The notes under the pieces were generated by a model. The model was not told the DNA's origin. It did not search any database and saw only the letters and a program-made list of their open reading frames with translations. Below are positions 22,455 to 29,036 of a DNA stretch of 29,036 nt, in pieces. Numbering within the stretch: position 1 is the stretch's first letter; every line of letters begins with the position of its first letter. Source of the DNA: JAZQNF01 sp045641505 (lineage in GTDB: Bacteria; Bacillota; Clostridia; Lachnospirales; Bianqueaceae); the NCBI GenBank assembly GCA_045641505.1, contig JAZUHB010000071.1, positions 1-29,036 of the forward strand, in the 5' to 3' direction. The position numbers and the translations under genes are program-made.

Positions 22455-23819
22455 TCAGACGTTCGAGACCATGTGCCGCACGTCCTTCTCGTTGTTCAGG
22501 ACGTTCTCGCGGTACAGGGGCATGTAGACCTCGCTGTCGCGGATGACGCAGCCGGGGGTGGAGCCGCTGCGCATCAGCTCGGTGCACTTGGAGCAGGCGA
22601 TGCAGACCCGCTTCGGGTCGAGGGCGCCCTTGGTCAGGATGTCCTTCGCGAAATCGGGGTAGGCGAAGCCCATGCGGCCGAAGCCGACCATGTCCGCGCG
22701 GCCGCTCTCGACGGTACCGGCGGCCAGGTTCGCGGCGTACTCCTTCATGTAGGAGACGGCGCTGGCGATGATCTTCATGTTCGGGACGGCGGCCTTGACC
22801 TGACCGATCAGGTCGTTCGCGCGCTCGACGCCCAGGAAGGGGGATTCGGGCGGCACGTAGGCGCCGTTCTGGTAGGGACGGTTCACGTGAGGATTGGCGT
22901 AGGGGTTGCCGATGGTGATGTCGATCAGCGGGATGCCCCACTCCTCGTTCATCTGGCGGACCAGACGGATGGGCTCCTCCATGTGCGGATGGATGCCGTC
23001 GCCGGGCGCGACGCCCCAGCCGTAGGGGAACTCGAAGCCGTCGTAGATGTTCATGCGGGAGGTGACCAGCATGTCCGAGGACACGGCCGCCTTCGCCGCC
23101 GCGATCGCGTTGCGGAAGAGGCGGGTGCGGTTCTCGTAGGGGCCGCCGTACTCGCCGGGACGGGTGTAGGCGGAGAGCAGCTCGCTCATCAGGTAGCGGT
23201 GGCAGGCCTTGATGTCGACGCCGTCGAAGCCCGCTTCCTCCGCGAGCGCCGCGGCCTCGCCGTATTTCTCCTCCAGCATCTTCAGGTAGTCGTCGGTGAC
23301 GACCCGGGACGCGTCGAGGGGCTTGTTCTTCTCATACAGGGGGTTCAGATAGGCCACCAGGGGCGCGGCCACGCCGTCCGGCTTGGAGTAGCGGCCGGAG
23401 TGGGTCGCCTGCATGATGATGACCGGCTCGTAGCCGTTCTCCTTCATGCAGATCTCCTTCCAGGACGCGATCAGGCGCTTGTATTCGTCGAGATTGGCGC
23501 GGCTGATCATCATCTGGTGGGGATTGGCGCGGCGTTCGCGCACGATGGCCGTCGCCTCGAACCAGATGAGGCCGGGGCCGCCCGCCGCGACGCGCTCGTA
23601 GCGGCGCACCGCGAGAGGTCCGGGCGTGCCGTCTTCATGGGTGCCGTCGCAGCCCTCCATGGGCTGCATCGCGAGACGGTTCGGGATCGTCTTGCTTCCC
23701 ACCGTCAGCGGCTGACGGAGGACCTCCATATTCTCGGAAAAAGGCATCGTGACGTCGTTCGCGACGAGATCCTTCTTCAGTTCTTCCAGCGTTGCATAGG
23801 GCCAGCCTTTGATCGCCAT
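22455..23819 (-). CDS. Old Yellow Enzyme-like NADH:flavin oxidoreductase with Fe-S Cys cluster, no C-terminal FAD domain
   Basis: A 454-residue protein with the FMN-binding TIM barrel of the OYE/enoate-reductase family. Motifs are NRLAMQPMEG (47-56), MQATHSGRYS (136-145), the proton-donor region DIKACHRYLMSELLS with H207, and EYGGPYENRTRLFR (223-236). Four cysteines, C406, C409, C412 and C424 (C-x2-C-x2-C-x11-C), match the position of the 4Fe-4S site of dienoyl-CoA and enoate reductases; the spacing is one residue shorter than the usual second gap. Those enzymes carry a further domain of about 200 residues binding FAD and NAD(P), which is absent here, so a partner must supply electrons or the enzyme differs in mechanism. 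It is first in the operon, with AAAGGAG before the ATG. Confidence 0.88.
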   Translation of the reverse strand: MAIKGWPYATLEELKKDLVANDVTMPFSENMEVLRQPLTVGSKTIPNRLAMQPMEGCDGTHEDGTPGPLAVRRYERVAAGGPGLIWFEATAIVRERRANPHQMMISRANLDEYKRLIASWKEICMKENGYEPVIIMQATHSGRYSKPDGVAAPLVAYLNPLYEKNKPLDASRVVTDDYLKMLEEKYGEAAALAEEAGFDGVDIKACHRYLMSELLSAYTRPGEYGGPYENRTRLFRNAIAAAKAAVSSDMLVTSRMNIYDGFEFPYGWGVAPGDGIHPHMEEPIRLVRQMNEEWGIPLIDITIGNPYANPHVNRPYQNGAYVPPESPFLGVERANDLIGQVKAAVPNMKIIASAVSYMKEYAANLAAGTVESGRADMVGFGRMGFAYPDFAKDILTKGALDPKRVCIACSKCTELMRSGSTPGCVIRDSEVYMPLYRENVLNNEKDVRHMVSNV

Positions 23820-23835
23820 GTTGTTTCTCCTTTGT

Positions 23836-23851
23836 GTTCGTAAATCGGAAC
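23836..23851. promoter_or_regulatory. Weak palindrome in the leader of the OYE operon
   Basis: GTTCGTAAATCGGAAC is an imperfect dyad between the likely transcription start and the ATG at 23819. It could be an operator; no regulator gene is adjacent. Confidence 0.25.
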
Positions 23852-23865
23852 ATAGTTATGTGGGT

Positions 23866-23894
23866 ATTATATAGGCTTTTGGGGAAAAAGAAAA
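23866..23894 (-). promoter_or_regulatory. Probable promoter of the OYE/SDR/GH3/flavoprotein operon
   Basis: On the minus strand a perfect TATAAT (23866-23871) lies 46 bases before the ATG. The -35 position (23889-23894, TTTTCT) is poor, which suggests a weak or activator-dependent promoter. Confidence 0.55.
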
Positions 23895-23930
23895 GGGGGA
23901 AAGAGAGGAAGGGCGGAGGAAGACTCCCCT

Positions 23931-23959
23931 TTGACCTCGGCCCCATCCTGTGATATAAT
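23931..23959 (+). promoter_or_regulatory. Promoter of the asd operon
   Basis: TTGACC (23931-23936), a 17-base spacer and a perfect TATAAT (23954-23959) lie 36 bases upstream of the asd ATG. Confidence 0.88.
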
Positions 23960-23995
23960 CACCAACAAAATCCAACCCAAGCACGAGGTTCTCTT

Positions 23996-25072
23996 ATGAA
24001 GAAATACAACGTCGGCATCGTCGGCGCCACCGGCATGGTGGGCCAGCGCTTCGTCACTCTGTTGGCAAATCATCCCTGGTTCCGGATCAGCGCCCTGATG
24101 GCCTCCGGCCGCAGCGCCGGCAAGACCTACGAGGAAGCCCTGGGCGGCCGCTGGGCCATGGAGACCCCGCTTCCCGCCGCTGTGAAGGACATGGTCGTGA
24201 TGGACGCCGCCGACATCCCCGCCGTCGCCGAGCGGGTCGACTTCGTCTTCTGCGCGGTCAACCTGCCCAAGGAGGAGGTCCGCGCGCTCGAGGAGGCCTA
24301 CGCGAAGGCCGAGATCCCCGTAATCAGCAACAATTCCGCCTGCCGCTGGGTCCCCGACGTGCCCATGATCATCCCCGAGCTGAATCCCGACCACTCCGCC
24401 GTGATCCCGGCCCAGCGCAAGCGCCTGGGCACCGAGCGCGGCTTCATCGCCGTGAAATCCAACTGCTCGATCCAGAGCTACGTGCCCGCGCTCACGCCCC
24501 TCAAGGAGCGCTACGGCCTCGAAAAGGTGCTCGCCTGCACCTATCAGGCGATCTCCGGCGCCGGCAAGACCTTCGAGCGCTGGCCCGAGATGGTCGACAA
24601 CCTGATCCCCTACATCGGCGGCGAGGAAGAGAAGAGCGAGACCGAGCCCCTGAAGTGCTGGGGCCATGTCGAGAACGGCGCGATCGTAAACGCCACCGGC
24701 ATCGCGATCACCAGCCAGTGCCTCCGCGTGCCCGTGACCAACGGCCACATGGCCGCCGTCTTCGCGAGCTTTCGCGAGAAGCCCGACCTGGACGAGATCA
24801 AGCGCATCTGGGCCGAATGGAAGACCCCCGCGAACGAGCTTGGGCTCCCCTCCGCGCCGCAGCAGTTCATCCACTACTTCGAAGATCCGTCCCGGCCTCA
24901 GACGGCCCTCGACCGCAACCTCGAGGGCGGCATGGCCATCAGCTGCGGCCGTCTCCGTCCCGACACCCAGTACGATCTGAAATTCGTCTGCCTCTCCCAC
25001 AACACGCTGCGCGGCGCGGCCGGCGGCGCGGTCGAGATGGCGGAGCTCCTGGTCGCCCAGGGCTGGCTGTAA
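23996..25072 (+). CDS. asd: Aspartate-semialdehyde dehydrogenase
   Basis: A 358-residue NADP-dependent enzyme that reduces aspartyl phosphate to aspartate semialdehyde in lysine, threonine, methionine and diaminopimelate synthesis. The nucleotide loop is GIVGATGMVGQRF (8-20), the catalytic cysteine is C157 in VKSNCSIQ, and the His region is RVPVTNGHMA. ASGRSAGKTYEEALGG and the overall length match the archaeal/fungal-type Asd rather than the shorter Gram-negative type. It is the first gene after a strong promoter. The next gene starts one base after its stop, an unusual link of an amino acid gene to sugar enzymes. Confidence 0.95.
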   Translation: MKKYNVGIVGATGMVGQRFVTLLANHPWFRISALMASGRSAGKTYEEALGGRWAMETPLPAAVKDMVVMDAADIPAVAERVDFVFCAVNLPKEEVRALEEAYAKAEIPVISNNSACRWVPDVPMIIPELNPDHSAVIPAQRKRLGTERGFIAVKSNCSIQSYVPALTPLKERYGLEKVLACTYQAISGAGKTFERWPEMVDNLIPYIGGEEEKSETEPLKCWGHVENGAIVNATGIAITSQCLRVPVTNGHMAAVFASFREKPDLDEIKRIWAEWKTPANELGLPSAPQQFIHYFEDPSRPQTALDRNLEGGMAISCGRLRPDTQYDLKFVCLSHNTLRGAAGGAVEMAELLVAQGWL

Positions 25073-25073
25073 G

Positions 25074-26213
25074 ATGGACGGGATCCGGCTCGGCACGTTC
25101 GGCAGCGGCGCCATCGTCCGGAGCATTCTGGACGCGGTGCGCGCGACCCCGGGGATCCGCCTCGAGGCGGTCTATTCCCGCAGCCCGGAGAAGGCGGAGC
25201 GGCTCGCGGCCGACTACGGCGCGGCCTCCGTCTATTCCGACATGGACGCCTTTTTGGCCGATCCCGCGGTGAATTTCGTCTACATCGCCACGCCGAACTC
25301 CCTCCACTTCGCGCAGGCGAAGCGGGCCCTTCTGGCCGGCAAAAACGTGATACTCGAAAAGCCCTTCTGCCCGTGCGCGGAGGAGGCGGCGGAGCTCGTC
25401 GCCCTCGCCCGGGAGAATGGGCTTTTTCTCGTGGACGCGACGCCCACGGCCTTCCTGCCGGGCCTCGGGATCCTGCGCCGCGAGCTCCCCGCCCTCGGCC
25501 GGATCCGCGCGGTCCAGGCCAATTACAGCCAGTACTCCAGCCGCCTGGCGCGCCTCGCGGCAGGCTTTCTCCCGCCCGTCTTCGACCCCGCCTTTTGCGG
25601 CGGCTGCCTGATGGACCTGGGCTACTACAACGTCTACCTGAACGCCGCCCTCTTCGGCCGCCCCCGCGCGGTGCGCTATGAGCCGCGGTACCTCAGCGAG
25701 AGCTTCTTCGCGGACGCAGGGAACGCTCCGGACGCCGCAAAACGCCCCCGCACCGCCGACATCGCCGGGACCCTCACCCTGGACTACGGCGATTTCACGA
25801 GCACGAACTTCGCCGCGAAAGACATCCCCGGCGTGAGCTTCTTCCAGATCTCCGGCGAATATGGCTCGCTCTACGTCGCGGGCGGCAGCAACGGCCTGAG
25901 CCGGATCTTCCGGATCACGAAGGAGGGGACGGTTGAGCTGACGGAGGATGGCGGGACTTCGGCCGCGGATGGCGCCTCGCCCGTCGAATGCATTGCGTCG
26001 GCCGCGGCCTGCGCCTGCGCCTCGCCCGTCTTCGCCGAGCCCTCGCCCGGGCGCTGGGCCGTCGAGATCCGGAACCTCGTCCCGCTTCTCCTCGCGGAGG
26101 ACCGCGCGGCCCTCGACGAACGGCTCCGCGTCATGCTCGACACGGTCAGCATCCTCGAGGAAGCGGGAAAGTCCTCCGTCACCGAAAGGAAGGAACCGCC
26201 ATGCCCCCAATGA
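25074..26213 (+). CDS. Gfo/Idh/MocA-family oxidoreductase
   Basis: A 379-residue NAD(P)-dependent oxidoreductase-like protein. The dinucleotide loop is GTFGSGAI (7-14), followed by YIATPNSLH (70-78) and the EKP motif with K96 in VILEKPF. The family Asp/Tyr region is GGCLMDLGYYNVY (near 174-186). It starts one base after the asd stop, and its last 13 bases overlap the start of the GH130 gene, so the three are translationally coupled. Pairing with a GH130 phosphorylase suggests it works on a mannose-containing or related sugar; the reaction itself cannot be read from the sequence. Residues 285-330 are a low-complexity Gly/Ala/Ser/Cys-rich insert. Confidence 0.85.
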   Translation: MDGIRLGTFGSGAIVRSILDAVRATPGIRLEAVYSRSPEKAERLAADYGAASVYSDMDAFLADPAVNFVYIATPNSLHFAQAKRALLAGKNVILEKPFCPCAEEAAELVALARENGLFLVDATPTAFLPGLGILRRELPALGRIRAVQANYSQYSSRLARLAAGFLPPVFDPAFCGGCLMDLGYYNVYLNAALFGRPRAVRYEPRYLSESFFADAGNAPDAAKRPRTADIAGTLTLDYGDFTSTNFAAKDIPGVSFFQISGEYGSLYVAGGSNGLSRIFRITKEGTVELTEDGGTSAADGASPVECIASAAACACASPVFAEPSPGRWAVEIRNLVPLLLAEDRAALDERLRVMLDTVSILEEAGKSSVTERKEPPCPQ

Positions 26214-27220
26214 CACCCCCGCTTTGCTCGAGCGCCGCGATCCGGCGCCTCGGACCGATCCTCACGAAGGACGACATCCCCTACGACGCCGCCCTCGTCT
26301 TCAACGCCGGGGTCGTGAAGTACCGCGGGCGCTACGTCATGGTGTTCCGCAACGACTACGGCACTGACGAGACGGCCTACGCGGCCGGACGGCGCTTCGC
26401 CGGGACCTCGCTCGGCGTCGCGGAAAGCGAAAACGGCATCGACGGCTGGCGGGTGCGCGAGCTGCCGCTGGCCGACAGCCGGGACTTCGCCGGCACCGAA
26501 ATCCGCCGCCTGTACGATCCGCGGATCACGGTCCTCGAGGGGCACCCCTACCTCTGCCTCGCGATGGACACCCGGCACGGACTGGTCGGCGTCATCGCCC
26601 GTGCGGCGGACGACTTCAGTTCGTTCGAAATCATCAGCCGGACCTCGCCCGACAACCGCAACATGGTCCTCTTCCCCGAGAAGATCGGCGGCCGCTACTT
26701 CCGGCTGGAGCGCCCGATGCCCGTTTATTCCCGCGAGGGCGGCCGCGACCGCTTCGACATCTGGTCGAGCGCCTCGCCCGACCTCCGCTACTGGGGCGAG
26801 AACTCGCTGGTGCTCGCCGTCGAGGACGTCCCCTTCGCGAACGACAAAATCGGTCCCGCCGCGCCGCCCATCCGCACGGACCGCGGCTGGCTCTGCCTCT
26901 TCCACGCGGTCGACCGCGACCCCGCGCGCGGCAAAAACGGCTGGGAGCAAAGCTGGACCAAGCGCTACACCGCCGGCCTCATGCTCCTCGACCCCGACGA
27001 CCCAACGAAGGTCCTCGGCATGTCGAAGTTCCCGCTCCTCGCGCCCGAGCTCCCCTACGAGACCTCGGAGGGCTTCCGCCACGACGTGATCTTCCCCGGC
27101 GGCATGATCCTCGAGGACGACGGCGAGGTGAAAATCTACTACGGCGCCGCCGACACGGTCGAATGCCTCGCCACTGCGCAGCTGGAGGAGCTGCTCGCGC
27201 TTTGCACCGAGGTGAGATGA
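26201..27220 (+). CDS. GH130-family beta-mannoside phosphorylase-like enzyme
   Basis: The start at 26201 follows AAAGGAAGGAACC; a longer open frame upstream lies within the previous gene and is ignored. The 339-residue product has the five-bladed propeller signatures of GH130: LVFNAGVVKYRGRYVMVFRN (32-51), the proposed proton-donor Asp D106 in YDPRIT, NRNMVLFPEKIGGRYFRLERP (152-172), GPAAPPIRTDRGWLCLFH, and YYGAADTVECLATA near the C-terminus. GH130 enzymes split beta-1,4-mannosides with phosphate to give mannose 1-phosphate; some members hydrolyse instead. The exact disaccharide (Man-Glc, Man-GlcNAc or mannobiose) is not determinable. It is last in the asd operon. Confidence 0.93.
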   Translation: MPPMTPPLCSSAAIRRLGPILTKDDIPYDAALVFNAGVVKYRGRYVMVFRNDYGTDETAYAAGRRFAGTSLGVAESENGIDGWRVRELPLADSRDFAGTEIRRLYDPRITVLEGHPYLCLAMDTRHGLVGVIARAADDFSSFEIISRTSPDNRNMVLFPEKIGGRYFRLERPMPVYSREGGRDRFDIWSSASPDLRYWGENSLVLAVEDVPFANDKIGPAAPPIRTDRGWLCLFHAVDRDPARGKNGWEQSWTKRYTAGLMLLDPDDPTKVLGMSKFPLLAPELPYETSEGFRHDVIFPGGMILEDDGEVKIYYGAADTVECLATAQLEELLALCTEVR

Positions 27221-27260
27221 GGGATGACGGGAGATTCGGCGAGAGCGAATTCCCCGGGAA

Positions 27261-27277
27261 CGAAAGGAGGAAAAATG
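27261..27277 (+). promoter_or_regulatory. Orphan strong ribosome binding site and ATG
   Basis: AAAGGAGG and an ATG at 27275 lie 54 bases after the GH130 stop. The frame from this ATG begins MKPCIFFQS but runs through a terminator hairpin and antisense to the nuclease gene, so it is unlikely to be a real protein. It may mark the start of a gene lost when the downstream region was replaced. Confidence 0.4.
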
Positions 27278-27341
27278 AAACCCTGCATTTTCTTTCAGAG
27301 CGTGAGGCACCCCATCCGCATTTTCACAACCGATAGTGAAC

Positions 27342-27393
27342 AAAAAAATGGTTTATTCGAGGAGCCGTGCTCCGGGAATAAACCATTTTTCAT
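27342..27393. terminator. Bidirectional terminator between GH130 and nuclease genes
   Basis: AAAATGGTTTATTC pairs with GAATAAACCATTTT, with an inner GGAGC-CGT-GCTCC stem, and is flanked by A and T tracts on either side. It ends both convergent transcripts. Confidence 0.93.
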
Positions 27394-27405
27394 TTTCGGC
27401 TCTGC

Positions 27406-28575
27406 TCATTTCCCGTTTTCCAGAATGTCACAGGCTTTTCTCATGTATTCATCGATCAAAGCAAAAAGATCTTCGAAACTGTCGCCGATCTGATCGATAT
27501 CGAAATACTGATACACATAACAGTAAGACCCGGCGACGCAGTAGGAATCGTACTGCTTGCCATTTCTCGGCTTCATCGTGGTTTTCCGTCCCCAAACCGT
27601 TCTGCTGCGACCAGCATCGAAGGACGCATCGAACCAGCTTCCCGCATAGTCGGCAAACGCTTTGTCCGTCGTCATTTTAGGTATATGGCCGTTCGCTTGA
27701 GACCCGAGGCGGAATTGATTTCCCTCAATCTGAATACCCAGCTCCCGATACGGCTCATCGACGCCCGGGCTATCCTGCGCATAGCGAATGTCGAAGATTG
27801 ACTTTCCGTTGCTGAACCACTGTGAGATTCTCACCTTAAATCCTTCCGGCAAACGCAAGCAACTCGCGCGCTCCTGAACGAATTTCGCAAACTGCGCCAA
27901 CTTGAGCTTCTTGAACACATCATCGATTCGCAATTCGCTCAGTTCCCGATCGTACTCCCAGCACAGCCTGTTCTCTTGCTTCTTTAGTTTATCCGCCAGA
28001 ACCCGGTCGATGCAGCGGATGATTTGACAATACTCGGTGATTTGTGCCAGATGGCTCTGAATGACCGGCGCGCTGCTTTCCTGCGCGATGCGATAAATCC
28101 GACAGGCGAGCTCAGAATAATCGATGTAAGTCCACTGGCCTCCTTCGATTCCGGTCAGGTCGATCTGACAGTTTTTCCCAATCCCGGTCAGCACGCCGCC
28201 CGCGAACGGACTGTCATTCAGCTGCACTGAGTACCCTTTCAGCTGTTCCCTTGTCGGAATGGATTTGATCTTGTTCTCAATAACGAGATGCGACTTTTCG
28301 CCGTTCGTTTTTTCGAGCCATATCAAAAGGTCGCGGTGATGCTCTTCGCGGCACGGCCAGATCTGAGTACCGTTGGCATACTGACTCAAATCGAAATCCG
28401 GATAGAAAACCTTGATAAAGCTCTTGTCGTTCTCGAGCAGCCATCCCCAGACATTGGAATGAAACAGTTCCTTCGATCCCAGCGACATCTGATACATCAA
28501 GGAGTTTTTCAAAAAAAAGCACGCTTCGTCGAGATAGCGGTCGATCTCAAGCGTCATTTCAGGTTGATTTGTCAT
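27406..28575 (-). CDS. PD-(D/E)XK nuclease superfamily protein
   Basis: A 389-residue protein. The nuclease core is visible near the N-terminus: D82 in RDLLIWLE and E100-x-K102 in HLVIENKI, followed by Q111 in TREQLKGYS, the order and spacing of the PDDEXK_4-type family. The rest (residues 150-389) is of unknown fold; it includes a basic helical part (KLKKQENRLCWEYDRELSE) and an aromatic C-terminal part. Lower GC than its neighbours, a self-contained promoter and a terminator at the end suggest acquisition as a single-gene cassette. Homologous families are found in mobile regions and as candidate defence nucleases. Whether it cuts DNA here is not shown. Confidence 0.8.
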   Translation of the reverse strand: MTNQPEMTLEIDRYLDEACFFLKNSLMYQMSLGSKELFHSNVWGWLLENDKSFIKVFYPDFDLSQYANGTQIWPCREEHHRDLLIWLEKTNGEKSHLVIENKIKSIPTREQLKGYSVQLNDSPFAGGVLTGIGKNCQIDLTGIEGGQWTYIDYSELACRIYRIAQESSAPVIQSHLAQITEYCQIIRCIDRVLADKLKKQENRLCWEYDRELSELRIDDVFKKLKLAQFAKFVQERASCLRLPEGFKVRISQWFSNGKSIFDIRYAQDSPGVDEPYRELGIQIEGNQFRLGSQANGHIPKMTTDKAFADYAGSWFDASFDAGRSRTVWGRKTTMKPRNGKQYDSYCVAGSYCYVYQYFDIDQIGDSFEDLFALIDEYMRKACDILENGK

Positions 28576-28610
28576 GGCTGATGTCCTTCCCCGGTTTTCT
28601 TCTGAATACG

Positions 28611-28639
28611 ATAATATCTTTTCCGCAGAGCCGTGTCAA
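28611..28639 (-). promoter_or_regulatory. Promoter of the PD-(D/E)XK gene
   Basis: On the minus strand a perfect TTGACA (28634-28639) and TATTAT (28611-28616) are 17 bases apart, 35 bases before the ATG. Confidence 0.88.
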
Positions 28640-28779
28640 TTGAACGCTGGGTCTTCAAGCTTGGCGGGCAGATACAGCCCAAAATAAGACACGTACGTCT
28701 CGAAGATTCTCAAAACCTCCCCGAGGACTGCAGCGATGACGGGTGATCGGCAATTTACGGCTTCAGCGGCGGTGAAATT

Positions 28780-28814
28780 GCTACAGTATTTTGGTTTTTT
28801 CAAAATACTGTAGC
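28780..28814. repeat. Perfect 14-base inverted repeat
   Basis: GCTACAGTATTTTG (28780-28793) pairs perfectly with CAAAATACTGTAGC (28801-28814) across a seven-base loop, GTTTTTT. It lies in the 329-base gap 28576-28904, which otherwise holds only the nuclease promoter and a terminator. There is no T run after either arm, so a terminator role is unlikely. Confidence 0.8.
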
Positions 28815-28847
28815 AGCCGGTCAGCCGACCAACCCGCCGCATTCATC

Positions 28848-28885
28848 ACAACAAAACCGGCCGGAAGGAATCGTTCCTTCCGGCG
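28848..28885 (-). terminator. Terminator of the truncated Gfo/Idh/MocA gene
   Basis: CCGGAAGGAA pairs with TTCCTTCCGG around a three-base loop. On the minus strand the right-hand side is followed by CCGGTTTTGTT. It is 20 bases beyond the stop of the gene ending at 28905. Confidence 0.85.
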
Positions 28886-28904
28886 GTTATTATTCACATT
28901 CTCC

Positions 28905-29036
28905 TCAGATCTCCGTCAAGAGATCCTTGATGTCCACCACGCGGTGCTCCTTGATGGAGAGGTTCGCGGCGGCGCCGATGATGATCGAGTAGGCGCCGTC
29001 GGAGGTGCCGGCGCAGAGGCCGAGCGGGTCGTCCTT
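28905..29036 (-). CDS. Gfo/Idh/MocA-family oxidoreductase, C-terminal 43 residues only
   Basis: The minus-strand frame is open from the window edge to a TGA at 28905-28907. The visible 43 residues (KDDPLGLCAGTSDGAYSIII...AAANLSIKEHRVVDIKDLLTEI) resemble the C-terminus of the Gfo/Idh/MocA family, where AGTxDGAxSIxIGxAANxSI recurs. The N-terminal NAD(P)-binding domain is outside the window, so the assignment rests on this tail only. It is high-GC like the core genes and has its own terminator. Confidence 0.65.
   Translation of the reverse strand, partial: KDDPLGLCAGTSDGAYSIIIGAAANLSIKEHRVVDIKDLLTEI

Noticed and set aside
17613..23819. Naming this operon as the equol or bile acid (bai) pathway
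   Set aside because: Only the enzyme families match. The OYE protein lacks the C-terminal domain of DZNR and BaiCD, there is no racemase or CoA ligase, and a GH3 is present. Calling it either would be over-reading.
14286..23843. A plus-strand open frame of about 3185 codons covering seven minus-strand genes
   Set aside because: It is antisense to genes with clear family motifs, including htpG and GH3. It stays open because the complements of stop codons (TTA, CTA, TCA) are rare in these GC-rich genes. Its composition is Val/Ala/Gly/Asp/His-rich without motifs.
27224..27493. An 89-codon plus-strand ORF after GH130
   Set aside because: It passes through a strong bidirectional terminator and then lies antisense to the nuclease gene. 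Only the ribosome binding site and ATG inside it are noteworthy.
28636..28842. A 68-codon minus-strand ORF
   Set aside because: It runs through the perfect inverted repeat, lacks a ribosome binding site and overlaps the -35 box of the nuclease promoter at its end.

Overview
The window looks like chromosomal DNA of a GC-rich, carbohydrate-using anaerobic Firmicute, probably a gut Clostridia lineage. This is inferred from the pairing of a GGGtGRT-family gene with an Fe-S scaffold gene, strong AGGAGG ribosome binding sites, many consensus -35/-10 promoters with 17-base spacing, GH13/GH3/GH130 sugar enzymes, three Gfo/Idh/MocA oxidoreductases and a BlaI/BlaR1-type pair. I found 23 genes, two of them cut by the window edges. 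There are no rRNA or tRNA genes and no insertion sequences I could recognise.

Layout. 1-0.7 kb: 3' end of a DUF4434-like gene. 0.7-1.24 kb: a repeat-rich gap. 1.24-5.05 kb: a GPH-type sugar symporter on the minus strand, divergent from a putative acyltransferase and a Gfo/Idh/MocA oxidoreductase. 5.05-5.7 kb: a second repeat-rich gap with an array of imperfect hairpins bounded by inverted ends. 5.7-8.2 kb: a BlaI-like repressor and an M56/BlaR1-like metalloprotease, divergent from an unknown membrane-anchored protein, with two 16-base palindromes between them. 8.3-11.4 kb: an MFS transporter and a GH13 alpha-glucosidase in one minus-strand operon. 11.7-13.4 kb: an Fe-S scaffold gene (with an in-frame amber codon) and a GGGtGRT gene. 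13.6-14.6 kb: an EamA-like permease. 14.6-16.5 kb: htpG. 17.0-17.6 kb: a membrane-anchored protein made of seven exact 13-residue DxDGDG repeats. 17.6-23.8 kb: a four-gene minus-strand operon (Old Yellow Enzyme-like reductase, SDR, GH3 glycosidase, fumarate-reductase-like flavoprotein). 24.0-27.2 kb: a plus-strand operon (asd, Gfo/Idh/MocA, GH130 phosphorylase). 27.4-28.6 kb: a lower-GC PD-(D/E)XK nuclease-like gene, probably acquired. 28.9 kb to the end: C-terminus of a third Gfo/Idh/MocA enzyme.

How the genes may work together. Most of the window imports and breaks down glycosides: two MFS/GPH transporters, cytoplasmic GH13, GH3 and GH130 enzymes, and NAD(P)-linked sugar oxidoreductases. 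The 17.6-23.8 kb operon stands out because it puts a deglycosylating GH3 beside three redox enzymes of the kinds used in reductive metabolism of enones and aglycones by gut anaerobes. It is the best candidate for an undescribed pathway. The second is the BlaI/BlaR1-like system, whose likely target is an unknown membrane protein and not a beta-lactamase. Three intergenic gaps share pieces of one modular hairpin-repeat family, which protein-coding annotation does not explain.
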